A stretch of 36,725 bases of DNA from a virus, in the IMG/VR virus record IMGVR_UViG_3300027734_000165, positions 1 to 36,725 of that record, one strand, 5' to 3'. The position numbers were made by a program, and so were the translations under genes. The first letter of the stretch is position 1. Every line of letters starts with the position of its first letter. Positions 8,788 through 14,769 of the stretch are shown here, one piece after another. The notes under the pieces are model-generated. The model saw only the letters and a list, made by a program, of their open reading frames with translations. It made no database searches and was not told the origin of the DNA.

Positions 8788-9145
8788 ACTTAGCCTCTAC
8801 ATCTTCAGCAGTATCAATGATTGTCGGCTCTTGTCCTAGTCCAGTGATATTGATTGTCACCGCACTCCTCTGACTCTTGTCCTTTTCAAACATGGAAACA
8901 GGCAGAGTCCTATCAAGACACATCTTCAGGGCTACCAGTTGATGCGGATGCTCATCGTTTAAAGCTATCTCTATGACCTTCTGAGCAACATCCTTACCTC
9001 CAGACCTAATCATCAACTCCTTAAGCTCCTTGAGCCTCTGATGGTCTGTCTTAGGTAGTACAGCAGGAGGATTGTCAGCAAACCTCTGTATGGTCATCTT
9101 GACACTTCCCTTTGGTCTTCCTCGTCCACGTTTAAGTGTTTCCAT
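8780..9145 (-). CDS. Probable terminase small subunit / DNA-binding packaging protein
   Basis: The 121-residue product begins with an AT-hook-like basic segment (KRGRGRPKGSVK, residues 5-16), followed by a helical middle (HQRLKELKELMIRSGGKDVA) and an acidic C-terminus (IIDTAEDVEAKYG). Position immediately before terL, with an eight-base overlap, is the main reason for the call. An AG-rich stretch (AAGGAAAAAGGAAA) just before ATG 9145 supplies a ribosome site. Known small terminases recognise the packaging site and stimulate TerL; direct homology cannot be claimed from the sequence alone. It could instead be an accessory DNA-binding protein. Confidence 0.7.
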   Translation of the reverse strand: METLKRGRGRPKGSVKMTIQRFADNPPAVLPKTDHQRLKELKELMIRSGGKDVAQKVIEIALNDEHPHQLVALKMCLDRTLPVSMFEKDKSQRSAVTINITGLGQEPTIIDTAEDVEAKYG

Positions 9146-9197
9146 ATTTTCCTTTTTCCTTTTTCAGAAGGAGTGGTGTACCACAAATATCTACCAA

Positions 9198-9219
9198 CCC
9201 AACCTACCCCCTCCCCCCC
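9198..9219 (-). other. Candidate G-quadruplex tract
   Basis: The minus strand reads, in order, a run of seven G, an A, five G, TAGGTT and three G. That can supply four runs of at least three G with short loops, the usual minimum pattern for an intramolecular G-quadruplex. It lies about 50 bases before the terS start and would be in the transcript if the promoter is upstream. Confidence 0.4.
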
Positions 9220-9294
9220 TGTCTTTCCATACAATACTGTCCATCTATACAGATCAGGGTTTACCCTACTGTGTTTCTATCCAGTCATCTAGAT

Positions 9295-9340
9295 GCGAAT
9301 GATTCTTATTTACTTCTAATTGAGAATGATTCTCATTTGC
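9295..9340. promoter_or_regulatory. Two tandem Fur-box-like palindromic sites
   Basis: Sites at 9295-9313 and 9322-9340 share GAATGATTCTYATTT and are spaced 27 bases apart. The second contains the perfect inverted repeat GAGAAT-G-ATTCTC. Aligned by eye to the 19-base Fur consensus it matches 14 positions. Either a host Fur-family regulator or a phage protein such as the small terminase could bind here. Identity of the binder is inference. Confidence 0.4.
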
Positions 9341-9406
9341 ATTTGAGTGAGAGTTGGATGCACCTATTTAATGGGACTTGAATTCTAGGTTTAGCATTGT
9401 GTTCTC

Positions 9407-9670
9407 TCATACGTTATCTATTGACTCTCTCTTACTATCCATTAGTGATCTCTCTAAGTTGGGGCTGTCTGTTGTTGCGCGACCTATATTTAAAATACTA
9501 AGATCATCACCAGGTCTAAACCCTTCATTGTGGGCATGGCTGTATAGGTCTAATACATTCTCAAAACCTCGGCACAAATTACCCTTACCAGCAGCCAACA
9601 AGATCATTCTTTGAGGGTCTGACAATGTTCTCTGAAAGTATCGGGTCTGAGGGTTTGAGGGTCTTCCCAT
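9407..9670 (-). CDS. Small basic protein, possible DNA-binding (87 aa)
   Basis: The product begins MGRPSNPQTRYFQRTLSD and continues with a likely helical region (GFENVLDLYSHAHNEGF) and a Ser/Arg-rich tail. No family is recognised with confidence. The GRP start resembles small phage regulators and terS-like proteins. It is the first gene of the leftward packaging/structural block, transcribed away from the divergent region at 9671-9857, and 261 bases precede the next gene. The ribosome site is weak (CAGG before the start). The reading frame looks protein-like, but this is one of the less certain genes. Confidence 0.6.
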   Translation of the reverse strand: MGRPSNPQTRYFQRTLSDPQRMILLAAGKGNLCRGFENVLDLYSHAHNEGFRPGDDLSILNIGRATTDSPNLERSLMDSKRESIDNV

Positions 9671-9696
9671 TTTTTGCCTGAAAATTGATTTATTTA

Positions 9697-9726
9697 ATTA
9701 TTGCATACTTTAATTCTAAGGGTAAA
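9697..9726 (-). promoter_or_regulatory. Candidate leftward promoter for the 9670 gene
   Basis: On the minus strand TTTACC (9726-9721) is followed after 18 bases by AATAAT (9702-9697). These match four and five of six positions of the bacterial -35 and -10 consensus. The start codon lies about 27 bases downstream of the -10. This is a by-eye assignment. Confidence 0.4.
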
Positions 9727-9774
9727 CCATATTAGGGATTTGGAGGGGTCAATAGAATCAACAACTTACGAGAG

Positions 9775-9829
9775 TTGGCACGATTCTTTTATGCTATATA
9801 TGTGAGAGGGCAAGAAAAACACTCTCTCA
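9775..9829 (+). promoter_or_regulatory. Candidate rightward early promoter and adjoining inverted repeat
   Basis: TTGGCA at 9775-9780 is followed after 16 bases by TATATG at 9797-9802, with an alternative TATATA at 9795 preceded by TG. Just downstream, GAGAG (9804-9808) and CTCTC (9823-9827) form an inverted repeat around a 14-base centre, placed where an operator or 5' hairpin would be. The first rightward gene starts at 9858. Confidence 0.45.
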
Positions 9830-9857
9830 TTTCATCAACTTTTAATAGGTGTCAACA

Positions 9858-10070
9858 ATGAAAAACTATCACAACATTGAAAAGTCAGCGTTTCGCAAAG
9901 GCGAATACATCGGCTACTGTGAAGGCCGTATCTATCACATTAGCAAAAGCAATAGCAGCTTCGGCACATGGTTTGCCTACAATCGTGACAACTACAATGA
10001 CCAAATTTTTGCGTTTGGCCTTGCTTCTATGTCTGAAAAGCTCACAGCAAAACAAGAGGTGACAGCATGA
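9858..10070 (+). CDS. Small early protein of unknown function (70 aa)
   Basis: The ATG at 9858 is preferred over the in-frame GTG at 9849 because it follows the leader TTTTAATAGGTGTCAACA. Nearly the same leader precedes the ATG at 10418. The product begins MKNYHNIEKSAFRKGEY and is rich in Tyr, Asn and Ser, with a short aromatic stretch (GTWFAYNRDNYND). I do not recognise the family. It is the first gene of a rightward cluster of very small proteins, as in phage early regions that encode host-takeover or anti-defence factors, but no such role is shown. It overlaps the next gene by four bases (ATGA). Confidence 0.7.
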   Translation: MKNYHNIEKSAFRKGEYIGYCEGRIYHISKSNSSFGTWFAYNRDNYNDQIFAFGLASMSEKLTAKQEVTA

Positions 10071-10294
10071 AAAGCACAAGATCAGAATATCTCAATTTTT
10101 TCAATAACTGGCTGCATTATCAATTTCCACGCAATGCGGACATGGTTCGCAATGTGGTCATCATGCGGGAGGTTAAAAACATCATTGACAGCGATGAGGA
10201 AGCCGCTTATTGGGGTGATCGTGATTGTTGGACAATGTACGACATAGCAAGCAAGCAAGTTCAATCACATGCTATTGAGGGCATCACAGCATGA
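10067..10294 (+). CDS. Small early protein of unknown function (75 aa)
   Basis: The start at 10067 overlaps the previous stop (GCATGA) and is preceded by GAGGTG. The product begins MKSTRSEYLNFFNNWLHYQF, predicted mostly helical, with an acidic patch (DSDEEAAYWGDRDCW) in the middle. There is no recognised domain, signal or membrane segment. The junction with the next gene has the same form (GAGGG, then CAGCATGA), so 9858, 10067 and 10291 look like one translationally coupled set. Confidence 0.72.
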   Translation: MKSTRSEYLNFFNNWLHYQFPRNADMVRNVVIMREVKNIIDSDEEAAYWGDRDCWTMYDIASKQVQSHAIEGITA

Positions 10295-10386
10295 AAAACA
10301 ATCTTTTAGACTACTTAGCAGCCATTGCAATCGGTCTTATGCTTTGCATAGGGGCTTTGGCTTATTTTGACGTTCTAGTCAAATAA
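10291..10386 (+). CDS. Single-pass membrane peptide (31 aa)
   Basis: This short gene begins with the ATGA overlap at 10291 and ends TAA at 10386. The product is MKNNLLDYLA followed by a hydrophobic span (AIAIGLMLCIGALAYF) and DVLVK. One transmembrane helix with a charged N-terminus is clear. GAGGG lies upstream at suitable spacing. Support comes from coupling to 10067 and from the clean hydrophobic segment. Function is unknown; small early membrane peptides in phages include superinfection-exclusion and holin-like factors. Confidence 0.6.
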   Translation: MKNNLLDYLAAIAIGLMLCIGALAYFDVLVK

Positions 10387-10417
10387 TTTTTCTTTTTCTT
10401 TTTAATAGGTGTCAATA

Positions 10418-10615
10418 ATGCTCACTCTACACACTTCAAGCAATTACGCTGCATATCTCGCCAACAGCGCAGGCATCATTGTCGAATCAACTCGCAAAGC
10501 TGGAGGGGTCAATATGAAGCCCGATCATCCGCAATTTGCTGAATACTTAGAGGCTTTCAGGTCAGCCATTGATTTACATGAGGCTGATCTACTTTGCAAA
10601 GCCCTCTTATCCTAA
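10418..10615 (+). CDS. Small early protein (65 aa) with possible internal start
   Basis: The ATG at 10418 follows TTTTAATAGGTGTCAATA, the same leader as the 9858 gene. The product begins MLTLHTSSNYAAYLANSAG and is followed by a helical C-terminal half. Inside the gene a strong ribosome site, GGAGGGG at 10502-10508, precedes an in-frame ATG at 10514, which would give a 33-residue C-terminal product beginning MKPDHPQF. I do not recognise the family. The gene is followed by two hairpins. Confidence 0.65.
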   Translation: MLTLHTSSNYAAYLANSAGIIVESTRKAGGVNMKPDHPQFAEYLEAFRSAIDLHEADLLCKALLS

Positions 10616-10626
10616 TTTCAGACTGC

Positions 10627-10671
10627 AAAGCCTCTTTTTAGGGGTTTTGTAGCCTGCAATTCGCAGGTTTT
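10627..10671 (+). terminator. Two consecutive weak terminator-like hairpins
   Basis: AAAGCCTC (10627-10634) can pair with GGGGTTTT (10641-10648) around a six-base loop with two wobble pairs. CCTGC (10653-10657) pairs with GCAGG (10663-10667) and is followed by four T. Either may attenuate transcription into the next gene at 10693. Confidence 0.45.
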
Positions 10672-10692
10672 CAACATTTAAAGGGCTTCAAC

Positions 10693-11007
10693 ATGAAAAA
10701 CGATTTTACTCAGTGGCTTGAGGATAACTACGATCAAAATTCACTTGCTGACATGGCAAATCATGGGTGCGCTGGCGGTGTTTCAGGGATGATCTATTAC
10801 ACGGAAACCGAGGCAATTTATAAGCGGTTTTCCAGTGAATTACATGAAATTTTAGAAGATTATCGGGAGCAAGTAGGCGAATATCCAGATTATGTGACCA
10901 AAGAACTAGGTAATTTTCAAAGTTTTGCGAACGCTGTTTTGTGGTTTTGTGCTGAGTTTACCGCTCAAGAACTTACTCAAGGCATTTATGAGGATGAAAT
11001 TGCATGA
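10693..11007 (+). CDS. Small conserved phage protein (104 aa)
   Basis: The product begins MKNDFTQWLEDNYDQNSLAD, followed by NHGCAGGVSGMIYYTETEAIYKRF in two parts and an acidic helical C-terminus. I recognise the pattern (an SxxADxxxHGCxxGVxGxIYYxET block) from small hypothetical proteins in many tailed phages. No function is known to me. Its start lies 20 bases after the second hairpin, preceded by AAGGGCTTCAAC. It is the last rightward gene before a strong terminator. Confidence 0.75.
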   Translation: MKNDFTQWLEDNYDQNSLADMANHGCAGGVSGMIYYTETEAIYKRFSSELHEILEDYREQVGEYPDYVTKELGNFQSFANAVLWFCAEFTAQELTQGIYEDEIA

Positions 11008-11061
11008 TCTATGCTTGCATCGCCCTAGTTTTACGAATACTTACAAAACGATAAAATCAAG

Positions 11062-11082
11062 CCCTCTACGGAGGGTTTTTTT
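11062..11082 (+). terminator. Strong intrinsic terminator
   Basis: CCCTC (11062-11066), loop TACG, GAGGG (11071-11075) and seven T (11076-11082) form a textbook rho-independent terminator. It ends the rightward cluster and separates it from the converging leftward block ending at 11124. Confidence 0.85.
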
Positions 11083-11123
11083 ACGTCTTGCATAGTTGGT
11101 ATAGATAACCCCTCAAAAACGGC

Positions 11124-11402
11124 TTAAAAGGGGCTTGAATCGCCTTCCAGTGGCATTTCCTGCGTCAATCTGCGAATGGTAACGTCAAGTGCTGACAACT
11201 CATCCATTTTTTTAACCCGCCATATGGCCTTAGTCCCATGCCAACTATTATGGCAATCACGACACAAAGCGATCACGCAATACTGTAATTTTTGCTCTAT
11301 GTGATGTGCATCACTTGGCCCAGGTTGATCGCATACTGAGCAGGGCAATAGTTTAACCTTTCCTATGTGTAGTCTTTGCTTTGCGCTCAGTTTGTTGTTC
11401 AC
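11124..11402 (-). CDS. Ref/HNH-like zinc nuclease (92 aa)
   Basis: The metal-binding pattern is clear: CSVC at 21-24, an AHHI motif at 32-35, and CRDCHNSWHG from 47. This cysteine-histidine layout is that of the phage P1 Ref and related DUF968/HNH family nucleases, which act with recombination proteins on DNA. The basic N-terminus (MNNKLSAKQRLHIGKVK) fits DNA binding. It is the last gene of the leftward DNA-metabolism block, with a four-base overlap to the gene upstream, and shares the block with RusA. Participation in recombination or resolution is inference; a generic HNH endonuclease is the alternative. Confidence 0.75.
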   Translation of the reverse strand: MNNKLSAKQRLHIGKVKLLPCSVCDQPGPSDAHHIEQKLQYCVIALCRDCHNSWHGTKAIWRVKKMDELSALDVTIRRLTQEMPLEGDSSPF

Positions 11403-11722
11403 TGGGTGGCCTTCATTTCCATGCGGGCACTATATTGCTCGGTTCTCCAGCACTCAATGCGGGCCTGCGCTGCGGTCATTAGCCAGCGATACTTCTCCTC
11501 GGTTTCCACTGCTTCCCTGATGCCCCTCAAGATCACCCCATAATCTTCGTGTGCATAGGCGTAAACCTCTTGTTTACCAAGAACCTCTGTTCCCGCTTGG
11601 CTCATAAGTTGGGCTTTCCTGCTTTTCCTGAATTCCTCTAAGTACATTCTGTCTGCTTTGGCTTTGGCATACAAAGGGGCGGTGTCGATTAGATATTGGA
11701 TCGCCTTAGTTGGTTCGTTCAT
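11399..11722 (-). CDS. Conserved phage protein of unknown function (107 aa)
   Basis: The largely helical, charged protein contains YAKAKADRMYLEEFRKSRKA and a C-terminal YRWLMTAAQARIECWRTEQ. I recognise this C-terminal pattern from small hypothetical proteins in the replication regions of several proteobacterial phages; it has no established function. It overlaps both neighbours by four bases (ATGA), so it is translationally coupled within the leftward block. It has no cysteine motif, membrane helix or signal. An accessory role in DNA metabolism is suggested only by neighbours. Confidence 0.8.
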   Translation of the reverse strand: MNEPTKAIQYLIDTAPLYAKAKADRMYLEEFRKSRKAQLMSQAGTEVLGKQEVYAYAHEDYGVILRGIREAVETEEKYRWLMTAAQARIECWRTEQYSARMEMKATQ

Positions 11723-12180
11723 GTTATCTCCACCACTAGATTTCCGTTTGACTTAATGTAGTCTTTGGTTTTCTTAATGTATTTCTCAAATTCTGATCTG
11801 CTAATGCTTGATTGTTGGAGGTCTGCAAAGGCTATCAGTTCTCTTACTGCCTGAATTCCAACTCCACTCAACCCCATGCTCATGGTCTTTTGGTAGCGTT
11901 CTGCTGCCTCATGGAGGGCATCCTGAGCCTTTTGGCAAACAGGCATCACTTCATCTTTTCCTATTCCGTTTCTAGCCATCGTTTCCGATAGGTTTAAAAC
12001 GTCAACAAGGGTTCTCCAATCATGGATAGTCCCTTGTCCCTTGGTCATTGCTTCTAAGGCTGAGTATTCCATCATTCTGAGTTTGTCCAGTTTGTCTCTG
12101 TGAGTGATTGAAGCGCCTATGATTCCATGTTGAATTGGATCAATAAGCGCCCAAACCTTGCGCTTGGTCTGTTTCCTCAT
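11719..12180 (-). CDS. Conserved phage protein of unknown function (153 aa)
   Basis: The product begins MRKQTKRKVWALIDPIQHGI and is helical throughout, with a middle DWRTLVDVLNLSETMA region and a C-terminal charged segment (SEFEKYIKKTKDYIK). Proteins of this kind occur in replication or recombination blocks of phages of Burkholderiales and relatives, without assigned activity. It has four-base overlaps with both neighbours. The very basic first eight residues may contact nucleic acid. No catalytic motif is visible. Confidence 0.8.
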   Translation of the reverse strand: MRKQTKRKVWALIDPIQHGIIGASITHRDKLDKLRMMEYSALEAMTKGQGTIHDWRTLVDVLNLSETMARNGIGKDEVMPVCQKAQDALHEAAERYQKTMSMGLSGVGIQAVRELIAFADLQQSSISRSEFEKYIKKTKDYIKSNGNLVVEIT

Positions 12181-12419
12181 ACTGGTTCAAATTTGTAGTT
12201 CTGCTTATGCTCGTGAAAGCGCATAGAAGCCTCGATGTCCAGTTCAGCATAAGCCTCCTCTGACATACATCCCACAATATCACGCCCTTCGAACCAAACT
12301 TCTTTGACTGATTCGTTATAAGTGCTTTTGTCATCGTCTATTTCGTACTCATAGACGACTTTGACGATCTCACCAGCTTGACCGATTGTTGTATCAAATT
12401 CCCAAGTATTTTCCATCAT
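12177..12419 (-). CDS. Small acidic protein of unknown function (80 aa)
   Basis: The start at 12419 is chosen because ACAGGAGTCA lies immediately upstream. The same site precedes the 16215 gene. The product begins MMENTWEFDTTIGQAGEIVK and has alternating charged residues that suggest a small beta-rich fold (VVYEYEIDDDKS), then an AYAELDIEASMRFHEH helix. I do not recognise the family. It is the first gene after a 62-base gap from RusA and overlaps the next by four bases. Confidence 0.72.
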   Translation of the reverse strand: MMENTWEFDTTIGQAGEIVKVVYEYEIDDDKSTYNESVKEVWFEGRDIVGCMSEEAYAELDIEASMRFHEHKQNYKFEPV

Positions 12420-12481
12420 TGACTCCTGTTTAAAACTGTTAATTTACTCTTGTTTATCAATAAAACCATTAGGACTTACCC

Positions 12482-12910
12482 TTAGATCAAGTCCTCTTTA
12501 ACCATAACTTCCACAGCACCGATCTCTGACCAAACCTTCGTAATGTGTAGGTTTACCACTTGTTTGTCATCCAAGTAAACGTGACCATTCATTGCGTCTA
12601 GAAAGCACTTTGCACAATTATCAATGTCTGGCTTCTTTAATGGCTTGGTTATTCCTTCTAAGGCATCCTTGCGCTTCTGTTTGCTGAATGACTTGGGTAT
12701 CTCCATCCGAATGTAGATTGCCACTGTTACAGGGGTTTCCAAGGGCGGTGATGCGCCCATAGCACACCGAGCCATGTACCTGATTTCATCTTCATAGGTC
12801 TTTGTTTTCTCAGGGGTGTAAGCATGGGTAAATGCTCCCCTTCTGGCAAACCTTGGGCGACCTTTGCCTTGTGGTTCTCCATAGACTGTATACATCACAA
12901 CAAAAGTCAT
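12482..12910 (-). CDS. rusA: RusA-family Holliday junction resolvase
   Basis: The 142-residue product has the RusA layout. An N-terminal strand carries GEPQGKGRPR (11-20), and the acidic catalytic cluster is KPDIDNCAKCFLDAMNG (Asp95, Asp97, Asp105) followed by YLDDKQV (Asp114-115). These correspond to the aspartates that bind Mg in E. coli RusA. The enzyme cuts four-way junctions, here probably to clear recombination intermediates before packaging. It overlaps the gene upstream by four bases. It fits with ERF annealing protein across the divergent region at 15 kb. Length is close to the family norm. Confidence 0.9.
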   Translation of the reverse strand: MTFVVMYTVYGEPQGKGRPRFARRGAFTHAYTPEKTKTYEDEIRYMARCAMGASPPLETPVTVAIYIRMEIPKSFSKQKRKDALEGITKPLKKPDIDNCAKCFLDAMNGHVYLDDKQVVNLHITKVWSEIGAVEVMVKEDLI

Positions 12911-13110
12911 TGTTTATTCCTTAGTTTGTTCATGCGGTCTCTCAAATCCAAAGTAGCGGACTCGCCTCTGATTCGTTCCAAGTCCTTTAACACACCCTTC
13001 CACCAGAGCAACGCTTTGCTTGAGCCAATCGTCGATTTCTTCTCCTTGTACCGCCTCAACCAATCTTGGGCTTCTGAGTTCTTGAAGTGCTCTAATTCTG
13101 CTGGAGTCAT
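12907..13110 (-). CDS. Small helical protein of unknown function (67 aa)
   Basis: The product begins MTPAELEHFKNSEAQDWLRR and ends with an Arg/Glu-rich helix (LERIRGESATLDLRDRMNKL). The EAQDWLRR and RGE patterns resemble small hypothetical proteins often encoded next to rusA in proteobacterial phages. It overlaps rusA by four bases, so the two are probably made together. A reading frame at 12914-13135 in another phase covers the same DNA; the present frame is preferred because of the ATGA coupling and amino-acid composition. Confidence 0.72.
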   Translation of the reverse strand: MTPAELEHFKNSEAQDWLRRYKEKKSTIGSSKALLWWKGVLKDLERIRGESATLDLRDRMNKLRNKQ

Positions 13111-13131
13111 TTATAGGCCATTGAAAGTGAT

Positions 13132-13941
13132 TCATATTTCTGTGCGTTTTGGGTAGGGTTTTATTAAATGTTTAATGGCATTCAGATGTTTTTTCTGAGT
13201 GTTCTGAGTCCCAATAAAAGCAAAATATCTTCCCTTACTGTGCTGCTTAATTTTTTGCACTGTAGGAAAATGCTTTTTAATGTTCTCAATCTGTGTATTT
13301 CCGCAAACTGCTCTGATGCTTCTTGATGTCCAAATCTTCCCATTGATTAACCAGCCATCACGATCAAGTTTACGGCTTTTTACATTGGGATTACCATCAC
13401 GCATTGAGCCAACATAATGAAAGCCACAAGCCTGATAAATTGTCCCAATCTCTCCAGCAGCTTCGTCAACAGTAGAAGTAACTACTTCATATTTTTTCGG
13501 CAACATCTTCATACTTTGGCGAATTAGTTTGCTTGCGCTATGTGGGTGTGCCCAATGGACACAAGCACCTCTGCTTAACAAAATCATCTTTCCTTCATAG
13601 CCATATTTACTCCAATCTGCACCTGCTAAACCTTTTTCTCTTGTTATCTTTCCAAGGTTTTCAGAGTATTCAGGGCCATAACAAACTACTCCAGCACAAA
13701 ACCCCTCAAAAAAGATTCCATAACAATGCCAAACAACTGCTGGCATACATCCAAGCCATTCATAGTCTTTAATGATCTTTTCAGCCATTTGATAACTTAC
13801 TTCACGCACTTCTGCTTTTTTGATGTCGGTATCAATCTTTGACCACCAATTACCTAAAAGGTCAGAATCAAGATTTTCTAAGCGTCTTTTTTCTCGAATC
13901 TGTTTTTGCCATGCAGTAGATGTATCTAAAAGTAAATTCAT
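13132..13941 (-). CDS. Mom-like GNAT-fold DNA-modification protein
   Basis: The 269-residue product has an N-terminal charged helix region, then IIKDYEWLGCMPAVVWHCYG (57-76), FCAGVVCYGP (81-90), LLSRGACVHWAHPHSASKLI (121-140) and a stretch from STVDEAAGEIGTIYQACGFH to YVGSMR (156-180). These are the hallmarks I know from the phage Mu Mom family and its relatives, acyltransferase-fold proteins that convert adenine to a bulky derivative and block restriction. It overlaps the replication gene by four bases. The extra C-terminal 90 residues, basic, may bind DNA. Catalytic activity here is inference; a protein-acting GNAT is the alternative. Confidence 0.75.
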   Translation of the reverse strand: MNLLLDTSTAWQKQIREKRRLENLDSDLLGNWWSKIDTDIKKAEVREVSYQMAEKIIKDYEWLGCMPAVVWHCYGIFFEGFCAGVVCYGPEYSENLGKITREKGLAGADWSKYGYEGKMILLSRGACVHWAHPHSASKLIRQSMKMLPKKYEVVTSTVDEAAGEIGTIYQACGFHYVGSMRDGNPNVKSRKLDRDGWLINGKIWTSRSIRAVCGNTQIENIKKHFPTVQKIKQHSKGRYFAFIGTQNTQKKHLNAIKHLIKPYPKRTEI

Positions 13942-14651
13942 GCTTTTCTCCGCAACTCAGCCATTTTTGCTAAAACTTCTAGCGGAATAGGGGCTGCTTT
14001 TTTATCATCTTCTTTTAGTTTCAACAATGTTGGATCAGGTAAATTGGATGGCGCAACAGTTACCCTTCCAATGTCGGCAGGGTTTAATTTTGGTGCGTTA
14101 GTGTTTCTCACCCAATTACGCCATGTAGCAAACCAATCTAGCTTCACACCTTTCTGACCAGCTTGAGCAATCCAATAATCCTTGAACTGGTCAAAGGTTC
14201 TTGTTGGGTGAAGTTCTGGTCTTGTCTCTTTACAAAACTGTTCCCATTCAATTGGAAAACTAAAATCAGAAGCGAGGCGTTTGCCGAGTGTCTTCTTCTC
14301 TCTCTTTGTCTCTGTCTCTGTCTCTGTCTCTGGGATAGCATTCTGCAAGCGTTCTGCTATCACTCCGCTAACAACTACGAAAAAGTCTTTATCAATCAAT
14401 GGCTTAAGTCCATCTTGATATTCTTTTGGCGTGATATGGAGTCGAAACACTAGCTCATCTAGTGAGCTATCAAAAACACCATCTTTTGATTCACTGGCAA
14501 GCAACCAAAGCATAGGCGCTAGTGCCTTGCTAGCAATAGGCAAGCATATGTAAGACCTATTGTTTAGCAGATCACGATGAAGTTTTATCCAAGGTGGGCA
14601 TCGGTCTTTGTAATGTTGAAAGACGGCCCAGTTTTTTGGCTGTAAAAGCAT
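13938..14651 (-). CDS. Phage replication initiation protein, DnaT/O-like
   Basis: The ATG at 14651, preceded by GAGGATATT, is a better start than an upstream GTG at 14675; it gives 237 residues. The N-terminus (WIKLHRDLLNNRSYICLP, SKALAPMLWLLASE, then a DGVFDSSLDEL region) looks like the winged-helix domain of phage replication initiators. A linker ETETETET follows, encoded by four exact GTCTCT units at 14308-14331 on the plus strand. The C-terminal domain has DQFKDYWIAQ and DWFATWRNWVRNT, the pattern of DnaT-like and replisome-organiser proteins. It probably loads host DnaB. No DNA polymerase is encoded, so host replication is used. Confidence 0.82.
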   Translation of the reverse strand: MLLQPKNWAVFQHYKDRCPPWIKLHRDLLNNRSYICLPIASKALAPMLWLLASESKDGVFDSSLDELVFRLHITPKEYQDGLKPLIDKDFFVVVSGVIAERLQNAIPETETETETKREKKTLGKRLASDFSFPIEWEQFCKETRPELHPTRTFDQFKDYWIAQAGQKGVKLDWFATWRNWVRNTNAPKLNPADIGRVTVAPSNLPDPTLLKLKEDDKKAAPIPLEVLAKMAELRRKA

Positions 14652-14717
14652 AATATCCTCGCACAGTCCACCCACTTACAGAAAGAAACAATCGGCAGGC
14701 GGGGAGGCTCGCTTTTC

Positions 14718-14739
14718 AGTTGGGTAGCTACCCCCAACT
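14718..14739. promoter_or_regulatory. Long palindrome in the leader of the replication gene
   Basis: AGTTGGG (14718-14724), TAGCTA, and CCC plus two further C then AACT (ending 14739) form a near-perfect palindrome with a perfect 12-base core GGGTAGCTACCC. No T run follows on the minus strand, so it is not a terminator. It lies between the 14770 gene and the replication gene and could be an operator, an origin element or a leader hairpin. Confidence 0.5.
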
Positions 14740-14769
14740 TAGCCGTGTTTCAAAACATTGTATCAAACT

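Larger units (their letters stand above)
9146..9406. promoter_or_regulatory. Intergenic control region upstream of the packaging genes
   Basis: This 261-base stretch has no convincing gene. On the minus strand it is the leader of the terS-terL-portal block. It holds a G-rich minus-strand tract at 9198-9219 and two near-identical AT-rich palindromic sites at 9295-9313 and 9322-9340. A packaging (pac or cos) site would be expected near here because terS follows, but none can be proved from sequence. Confidence 0.5.

Noticed and set aside
9136-9381. Plus-strand frames in the intergenic region before terS
   Set aside because: Compositions are Ser/Phe/Tyr/Pro-rich, as expected from the pyrimidine-rich strand, and no ribosome site is present.
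12914-13135. Alternative minus-strand frame beside rusA
   Set aside because: It overlaps the 67-residue gene in another phase. That gene has an ATGA junction with rusA and better composition.
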